From an uncultured Lachnospiraceae bacterium (GTDB taxonomy: Bacteria > Bacillota > Clostridia > Lachnospirales > Lachnospiraceae): a stretch of 19,649 nucleotides of DNA. How positions within the stretch are numbered: position 1 is the stretch's first letter; the number at the start of each line of letters is the position of its first letter. This document shows positions 14,538 to 19,649 of the stretch, in pieces. Under the pieces are notes generated by a model. It worked only from the letters and a program-made list of their open reading frames with translations. It did not search any database and was not told where the DNA came from. The stretch spans positions 1-19,649 of the forward strand of contig CAMAHO010000018.1 of NCBI GenBank assembly GCA_945834545.1, in the 5' to 3' direction. A program made the translations under genes and the position numbers.

Positions 14538-15395
14538 ATGGAGCTGTGGTTTTCGGATTATCACACGGACCGGGTAAAAATTTCGGTGAAGGTGGAAAAG
14601 CAGTTGTTTGGACAACAGACAGATTTCCAGAGGCTGGATGTCTTTGAGTCAGAGGAGTTTGGGCGCTTTATCAGCTCCGACGGAAGCATCGTCTTCTCAG
14701 AGAAGGATGAGTTTACCTACGACGAGATGATTGTTCATGTCCCGATGGCAGTGCATCCTAATGTGAAAAAGGTGCTGGTCATCGGTGGAGGGGACGGAGG
14801 CGTAGCCAGAGAGCTGTCCCACTATGAGGAGATTGAAGAAATCGATGTGGTGGAACCAGATGAGGTCTTTGTCCAGGTGTGCAGAGAATTTTTTCCGGAT
14901 AATGCCTGTGGTCTGGATGACGCAAGAGTAAAGATTTACAACCAGGATGCTCTGCGCCTTCTTCGAAGCAAGCATGCAGAATATGACCTCATAATTAACG
15001 ATGCCATTGACCCTCTGGGACATACCGCAGGACTTTTCACCAAGGAGTTTTACGGCAACTGTTATCGGGCACTCAGGGAGGATGGCATGCTGGTATACCA
15101 GCACGGCAGCCCCTTCTATGATGAGGACGAGGAATCCTGTCGTGCTATGCACAGAAAGGTCAGCCACAGCTTTCCTATCAGCCGTGTGTACCAGGCTCAT
15201 ATTCCCACCTGTTCCTCCGGATACTGGCTCTTTGGCGTAGCCAGCAAGGTATATCATCCGCTGAAGGATTTGGATGAGAAGCGCTGGAACGAGCGAAGGA
15301 TAAAGACCTGGTATTATACCACCAACCTTCATAAGGGAGCCTTTATGCTTCCCAAATATGTGGAGGATATGTTGGAGGAAGAGGAAGAAAGATAG
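14538..15395 (+). CDS. speE: Spermidine synthase homologue (polyamine aminopropyltransferase)
   Basis: This 285-aa protein has the SpeE length and fold: an N-terminal strand domain, DEFTYDEMIVHVP (57-69), the SAM-binding GGGDGGVARE (83-92), DVVEPDE with Glu106, and the catalytic Asp155 and Asp158 in NDAIDPLG. The family transfers an aminopropyl group from decarboxylated SAM to putrescine. Differences from the usual pattern are NDAIDPLGH where vDStDPvGP is typical, QD-A in place of DG at 136-138, and Val52 at a position often Gln. No SAM decarboxylase gene is visible, so the donor is uncertain. ATG 14538 follows GGAGGAGG (14524-14531) and begins 1 nt after the decarboxylase stop; an ATG at 14517 overlaps it and lacks a site. 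Confidence 0.85.
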   Translation: MELWFSDYHTDRVKISVKVEKQLFGQQTDFQRLDVFESEEFGRFISSDGSIVFSEKDEFTYDEMIVHVPMAVHPNVKKVLVIGGGDGGVARELSHYEEIEEIDVVEPDEVFVQVCREFFPDNACGLDDARVKIYNQDALRLLRSKHAEYDLIINDAIDPLGHTAGLFTKEFYGNCYRALREDGMLVYQHGSPFYDEDEESCRAMHRKVSHSFPISRVYQAHIPTCSSGYWLFGVASKVYHPLKDLDEKRWNERRIKTWYYTTNLHKGAFMLPKYVEDMLEEEEER

Positions 15396-15396
15396 G

Positions 15397-15415
15397 TGCT
15401 GCGAGGTCCGTAGCA
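15397..15415 (+). other. Small intercistronic stem-loop after speE
   Basis: TGCTGCG (15397-15403) and CGTAGCA (15409-15415) pair over 7 bp (one G-U) around a 5-nt loop, followed by GTGTTTTAGG. The T-run is short, so this is at best a weak terminator or an RNA-processing site within the operon. The gap between speE and the next gene is 106 nt, the largest within the operon. Confidence 0.4.
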
Positions 15416-15501
15416 GTGTTTTAGGCAAGCAGTTTGGATAAGATTACTCTATTTTCAATAGGAAAGTAAGATAAGAAGTGGAAGATATGGAGGATAAAGA
15501 A

Positions 15502-16764
15502 ATGCAGGGAAAGGTTTTAATTATCGGTTGTGGTGGAGTTGCAGGCGTGGCAATTCATAAGTGCTGTCAGAACAGCGACACCTTTAAAGAGATTTGCATC
15601 GCAAGCAGAACCAAGGAAAAATGTGATGCTCTCAAGGAAAAATTACAGGGAATCACAAAGACAAAGATTACCACTGCAAAGGTGGATGCCGACAATAAGG
15701 AGGAATTGGTGAGGCTGATTCGCCAGGTTGAGCCCCAGGTGGTGTTAAACGTGGCCCTTCCTTACCAGGATTTGACCATCATGGAGGCCTGCCTGGAGAC
15801 CGGGGTGGATTATGTGGATACGGCAAATTATGAGCCTGAGGACACAGATGACCCGGAGTGGAGAGCCGTCTATGAGAAGCGATGCAAGGAGGAGGGCTTT
15901 ACTGCCTATTTCGATTATTCCTGGCAGTGGGCTTACAAGGAGCGCTTTGAAAAGGCAGGCCTGACAGCCCTTTTGGGAACCGGTTTTGACCCGGGCGTAA
16001 CCAGCGTTTTTACGGCCTATGCCCTGAAGCACTATTTTGATGAAATTGATACCATTGATATTCTGGATTGTAACGGCGGAGACCACGGCTATCCCTTTGC
16101 TACCAATTTCAATCCGGAGATTAATCTAAGGGAGGTCAGCGCCAACGGCTCTTATTGGGAGAACGGTCATTGGGTGGAGACGGAACCTATGGAGATTAAG
16201 CGGGTGTACAATTTCCCCCAGGTGGGACAGAAGGATATGTACTTATTGCATCATGAGGAGATTGAATCCCTGGCAAAGAACATACCGGGGGTTAAGAGAA
16301 TCCGCTTCTTTATGACCTTTGGCCAGAGCTATCTGACTCATATGAAGTGCCTTGAAAATGTGGGAATGCTGTCTACCACACCCATTGAATTTGAGGGGCA
16401 GCAGATTGTACCTATTCAGTTTTTGAAGGCTCTGCTTCCTGACCCTGCTTCTCTGGGACCAAGAACTGTAGGCAAGACGAATATTGGTTGTATTTACACA
16501 GGAAGGAAGGACGGAAAGCAGCGCTCTATCTACATCTATAATGTATGTGACCACCAGGAATGCTATAAGGAGGTAGGTTCCCAGGCCATTTCTTATACCA
16601 CAGGGGTGCCTGCCATGATTGGTACTGCATTGGTTCTTAATAAGGTATGGGACAAGAAGGGCGTGTTTACCGTGGAGGAGTTTGACCCGGATCCCTATAT
16701 GGATCTGTTAAATCAATATGGACTTCCCTGGGTAGTAGAAGAAAATCCGATTTTGGTGGAGTAA
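15502..16764 (+). CDS. Carboxyspermidine/carboxynorspermidine dehydrogenase (saccharopine dehydrogenase family)
   Basis: This 420-aa enzyme has an N-terminal Rossmann domain with KVLIIGCGGVAG (4-15) and the saccharopine dehydrogenase-like fold. With its neighbour it is the well-known CASDH: it joins putrescine (or diaminopropane) to aspartate semialdehyde and reduces the imine with NADPH, giving carboxyspermidine. The key support is the adjacent nspC-type decarboxylase. GTGFDPGVTSVF and the NCGDHG-like segment around LDCNGGDHGYPFATNFNPEINLRE fit the family. ATG 15502 has GGAGG at 15489-15493; the frame could open at 15478 or 15487 with weaker sites. An alternative substrate is agmatine, as in the carboxyaminopropylagmatine route described in some bacteria. 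Confidence 0.85.
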   Translation: MQGKVLIIGCGGVAGVAIHKCCQNSDTFKEICIASRTKEKCDALKEKLQGITKTKITTAKVDADNKEELVRLIRQVEPQVVLNVALPYQDLTIMEACLETGVDYVDTANYEPEDTDDPEWRAVYEKRCKEEGFTAYFDYSWQWAYKERFEKAGLTALLGTGFDPGVTSVFTAYALKHYFDEIDTIDILDCNGGDHGYPFATNFNPEINLREVSANGSYWENGHWVETEPMEIKRVYNFPQVGQKDMYLLHHEEIESLAKNIPGVKRIRFFMTFGQSYLTHMKCLENVGMLSTTPIEFEGQQIVPIQFLKALLPDPASLGPRTVGKTNIGCIYTGRKDGKQRSIYIYNVCDHQECYKEVGSQAISYTTGVPAMIGTALVLNKVWDKKGVFTVEEFDPDPYMDLLNQYGLPWVVEENPILVE

Positions 16765-16812
16765 GGTTTTCATTGTACCAACGAAATGACTAAGAAAGCA
16801 GAAGGATTCTTC

Positions 16813-17952
16813 ATGGAAAGAGAAGAAATTGGGCAGGTAAAAACACCCTGCTATGTGATAGATGAAAAGAAGCTGGTGCATAACCTGGAAATTCTACAAC
16901 GGGTGGAGCAGGAAAGCGGCTGTCATATTTTGCTGGCCCAGAAGGCATTTTCCTGCTATCACCTCTATCCCTTGATTGGACAGTACCTAAGCGGTACCAC
17001 AGCCAGTGGCTTGTATGAAGCAAGGCTTGGAAGGGAAGAGATGGGAAAGGAAAACCATGTCTTTGCCCCGGCTTATAAGGAGGAGGATATCCGGGAGCTG
17101 GTGCAAATTTGCGACCATATCATCTTTAATTCCATGGCCCAATATGAAAAGTACAGAGAGCTTTGCAAGGAGGTAAGCGTGGGAATTCGGGTTAATCCGG
17201 AATGCTCCACTCAGGGCGACCACGCCATCTACGACCCTTGCGCCCCCGGCTCCCGTCTGGGAGTTCTAAAAAAGCAGTTTGAGGAGAGCTGTCTGACAGG
17301 AGAGGGAGCCATTGAAGGATTGCATTTCCATACCCTCTGCGAACAAGGTTTTCAGGACCTTTTGGTTACCTTTCAGGCCTTTGAAGAGAAATTTGGCTCC
17401 TACCTTTACGGTTTGAAGTGGTTGAATATGGGTGGGGGACACCATATCACAAGAGATGGCTATGATGTGGAGGGATTAATCAAACTGATACAATACATCA
17501 AGGATAAATATCAGGTGGAGGTATATTTAGAACCCGGAGAGGCCATTGCCCTGGATGCCGGATATCTGGTGACTGAGGTTATGGATGTGGTACAAAACGG
17601 AGCCGTAGAGACTCTGATTTTGGACGCCTCCGCAGCCTGCCATATGCCGGATGTGTTGGAAATGCCTTACAGACCACCCTTGAGGGATGGATATGAGCCG
17701 GACGAAAAGCCACATACCTACCGGCTGTCTTCCTATACCTGCTTAGCCGGAGATATTATCGGTGATTATAGCTTTGAGGAAGAAAAACGGGTTGGAGACC
17801 GCCTGGTGTTTGAGGATATGGCAATCTATTCCATGGTAAAGAACAACACCTTCAATGGCATTCCCCTGCCGGATATTTTGTTGTTACAGGCAGATGGAGA
17901 GATACAAACCTTGAAAACCTTTGGGTATGAGGAATTTAAGAGGAGATTATAG
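16813..17952 (+). CDS. nspC: Carboxyspermidine/carboxynorspermidine decarboxylase
   Basis: This 379-aa PLP enzyme has the alanine-racemase fold (fold type III). It removes CO2 from carboxyspermidine to yield spermidine. Visible landmarks are TPCYVIDEKKL at the N-terminus, LAQKAFS with the PLP Lys44, LHFHTLCE (His173), the phosphate-binding GGGH (207-210), LEPGEAIA (239-246) and CHMPDVLEMPYRP (276-288), typical of NspC; the CLAGD motif further on carries the second active-site cysteine. ATG 16813 follows GAAGGATTCTTC; an in-frame ATG at 16786 has no ribosome site. It follows the dehydrogenase by 48 nt. The stop is 8 nt before aguA. Confidence 0.92.
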   Translation: MEREEIGQVKTPCYVIDEKKLVHNLEILQRVEQESGCHILLAQKAFSCYHLYPLIGQYLSGTTASGLYEARLGREEMGKENHVFAPAYKEEDIRELVQICDHIIFNSMAQYEKYRELCKEVSVGIRVNPECSTQGDHAIYDPCAPGSRLGVLKKQFEESCLTGEGAIEGLHFHTLCEQGFQDLLVTFQAFEEKFGSYLYGLKWLNMGGGHHITRDGYDVEGLIKLIQYIKDKYQVEVYLEPGEAIALDAGYLVTEVMDVVQNGAVETLILDASAACHMPDVLEMPYRPPLRDGYEPDEKPHTYRLSSYTCLAGDIIGDYSFEEEKRVGDRLVFEDMAIYSMVKNNTFNGIPLPDILLLQADGEIQTLKTFGYEEFKRRL

Positions 17953-17960
17953 AAGGACAG

Positions 17961-19046
17961 ATGAGCGAATATGTAAGAATGCCCGGAGAGTGGGAACCTC
18001 ACCGGGGAACAATCATAATCTGGCCCTTTCGGCCGGGTTCCTGGCCGAAGGGAGCCACTGAGGCAGCAGACGCCTTTTTGAAAGTGATACGAGGGATTGC
18101 AAAAAGTGAAGAGGCCTTCGTGGTCGTGAACGACAGCTGCAAAGAGACGGCAAGGCGTATGCTGGGGGGATTGGAAGGGGTTACCCTGGTGGAGGCTTCC
18201 ACAGATGATTCCTGGGCAAGGGATATCGGCCCTACCTTTGTGAAAACGGAGGATGGCACAGTGAAGGGCATCAACTGGAGCTTCAATGCCTGGGGCGGAG
18301 AGGTAGATGGTTTGTATGCCTCCTGGGATAAGGACGATGCCTTTGCAGAGCAATTTCTACACCGCTTTGGATATGAAATGATAGATGCAGCCCCCTTTGT
18401 GCTGGAGGGAGGCTCTATTCACAGCGATGGGGAGGGAACTTTGCTTGTGACAGAAAGCTGTCTCTTAAGTAAGGGGCGGAATCCCTCTATGACCAAGGAG
18501 CAAATAGAAGCTACTTTGAAACACTTTCTGGGTGTGCAAAAGGTGCTATGGCTTCCCAGGGGAATTTATAACGATGAGACCAACGAGCATGTGGACAATG
18601 TCTGTGCCTTTGTGAAGCCCGGGGAGGTGGTTCTCGCCTGGACAGAGGAGAAAAGCGACCCCCAATATGAGTTGTCCAAAGCCTGCCTGGAGTATTTACA
18701 GCAGGAAAGAGATGCCAAAGACAGGAAACTTGTTGTCCATAAGCTTCCCATTCCGGCTCACCCGATTCTCGTAGAAAAAAAGGACCTGGAGGGTTATGTT
18801 TTCGAGGAGGGTGAGGATGTGCGTGAGATTGGGGAACGCCTGGCTGCCAGCTATGTGAACTTCTATTTTACCAACAAAGCAGTCTTAGTTCCCTGCTTTG
18901 GCGGAGAGAATACCCAAAGTGATAAACGGGCTATGGAAATTTTGGCTACTCTTTGTCCCCACCGTGAGGTGATAGGAATTCCTGCCAGGGCAATTCTTGC
19001 CGGTGGCGGAAACATACACTGCATCACCCAGCAGGTGATACAGTAG
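17961..19046 (+). CDS. aguA: Agmatine deiminase
   Basis: This 361-aa enzyme of the guanidino-modifying (pentein) family converts agmatine to N-carbamoylputrescine and ammonia. Motifs are MPGEWEPHRGTIIIWP (7-22), SWARDIGPTF (84-93, Asp88), EGGSIHSDGEG (149-159), NDETNEHVDN (204-213, His210) and the C-terminal GGGNIHCITQQ with catalytic Cys354. Length and ends are normal. GAAGGACAG precedes the ATG, and the gap to nspC is 8 nt. Its product is the substrate of the next gene, making the agmatine-to-putrescine branch complete. Confidence 0.95.
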   Translation: MSEYVRMPGEWEPHRGTIIIWPFRPGSWPKGATEAADAFLKVIRGIAKSEEAFVVVNDSCKETARRMLGGLEGVTLVEASTDDSWARDIGPTFVKTEDGTVKGINWSFNAWGGEVDGLYASWDKDDAFAEQFLHRFGYEMIDAAPFVLEGGSIHSDGEGTLLVTESCLLSKGRNPSMTKEQIEATLKHFLGVQKVLWLPRGIYNDETNEHVDNVCAFVKPGEVVLAWTEEKSDPQYELSKACLEYLQQERDAKDRKLVVHKLPIPAHPILVEKKDLEGYVFEEGEDVREIGERLAASYVNFYFTNKAVLVPCFGGENTQSDKRAMEILATLCPHREVIGIPARAILAGGGNIHCITQQVIQ

Positions 19047-19062
19047 AGAAAGGTATAAGACT

Positions 19063-19649
19063 ATGAGAAATGTTAAGGTTGCTGCGATTCAAATGCAGTG
19101 CTGTAAGGAAATAGAGAGGAACTTGGAAAGGGCGGAGGCAAAGGTGCGGGAGGCAGCCGGGCAGAGGGCCAACATTATTTTGCTGCCGGAGCTCTTTGAA
19201 CGGGAGTATTTCTGCCAACAAAGACGGTACGATTTTTATGAATATGCCTTACCGGTGGAGAGCCATCCGGCAGTTCAGATGGGGGTTCGCCTGGCAAGAG
19301 AGCTGGGCGTGGTCCTGCCAGTCAGCTTCTATGAAAAGGATGGAAATGTACTGTACAACTCCCTGGCCTGTGTGGATGCAGACGGGAGGATACTGGGGGT
19401 CTATCGTAAAACGCATATTCCGGATGACCACTTTTATCAGGAGAAGTTTTATTTTACCCCCGGCAATACCGGGTTCCAGGTGTTTGAGACGAAATACGGG
19501 AAAATCGGCGTTGGTATTTGCTGGGACCAGTGGTTTCCGGAAACTGCAAGATGCCTTGCAATCAAGGGAGCAGAAATTCTCTTTTACCCCACTGCCATAG
19601 GTTCAGAGCCTATCTTAGAATGTGACAGTATGCCCCATTGGCGCAGATG
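19063..19649 (+). CDS. aguB: N-carbamoylputrescine amidase, 5' part (cut by window end)
   Basis: The frame runs open from ATG 19063 to the window end, giving 195 residues of a protein usually about 290-300 long. It is a nitrilase-superfamily amidase with the Glu-Lys-Cys triad visible: Glu43 in LLPELFE, Lys116 in YRKTHIPDDHFYQEKFYF and Cys153 in GICWDQWFPE. The wording of these motifs is typical of AguB, which hydrolyses N-carbamoylputrescine to putrescine, CO2 and ammonia. AGAAAGG lies about 8 nt upstream, and the gap after aguA is 16 nt. A + strand reading frame at 19196-19600 is an out-of-frame shadow. Confidence 0.93.
   Translation, partial: MRNVKVAAIQMQCCKEIERNLERAEAKVREAAGQRANIILLPELFEREYFCQQRRYDFYEYALPVESHPAVQMGVRLARELGVVLPVSFYEKDGNVLYNSLACVDADGRILGVYRKTHIPDDHFYQEKFYFTPGNTGFQVFETKYGKIGVGICWDQWFPETARCLAIKGAEILFYPTAIGSEPILECDSMPHWRR

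Noticed and set aside
14697..15428. Long - strand open frame (243 codons) opposite speE
   Set aside because: It lies antisense to a clearly recognised gene, has no ribosome site I can see, and its protein has no recognisable motif.

Overview
The window looks like the chromosome of a low-to-mid GC Firmicute of the Clostridia, most likely a gut-type Lachnospiraceae relative. This is inferred from gene content, strong AGGAGG-type ribosome binding sites, sigma-A type promoters and the style of the proteins; no rRNA or other marker confirms it. All recognised genes are on the + strand. I saw no tRNA, rRNA, CRISPR array, transposase or phage gene.

Layout. Positions 1-2731 hold the edge of a palindromic repeat, a TraX-family membrane protein, an O6-methylguanine-DNA methyltransferase and an aldo/keto reductase with a C-terminal two-cluster ferredoxin domain. 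Positions 2739-4972 hold a perfect 29-bp-arm palindrome, a structured leader, an OPT-family peptide transporter and its terminator. Positions 5018-9313 hold a stand-alone PqqD-like protein, a small membrane-anchored protein, a PepD dipeptidase, a serine beta-lactamase-like hydrolase and an unrecognised anchored extracytoplasmic protein. Positions 9382-12614 hold enolase, with a hairpin over its start codon, and a GGDEF-EAL protein whose GGDEF motif is degenerate and whose EAL site looks intact. An inverted pair of 50-bp palindromic repeats follows (12622-12743).

From about 12785 to the window end is a polyamine biosynthesis operon. It begins with a highly structured RNA of about 275 nt ending in a strong intrinsic terminator just before the first ribosome binding site. 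The genes are arginine decarboxylase (speA-type), a spermidine synthase homologue (speE), carboxyspermidine dehydrogenase, carboxyspermidine decarboxylase (nspC-type), agmatine deiminase (aguA) and N-carbamoylputrescine amidase (aguB, cut by the window end). Together they can take arginine to agmatine, N-carbamoylputrescine and putrescine, then to spermidine using aspartate semialdehyde. The SpeE homologue is a second possible aminopropyl-adding enzyme, but no SAM decarboxylase is present here.

The most interesting items are: the RNA leader of the polyamine operon, whose terminator 5' arm is also complementary to an upstream segment (an antiterminator layout; the RNA resembles a conserved structured RNA, possibly the raiA motif); the pairing of SpeE with the carboxyspermidine route; the REP-like GGGGAC/GTCCCC palindromes at three places; and the orphan PqqD gene.
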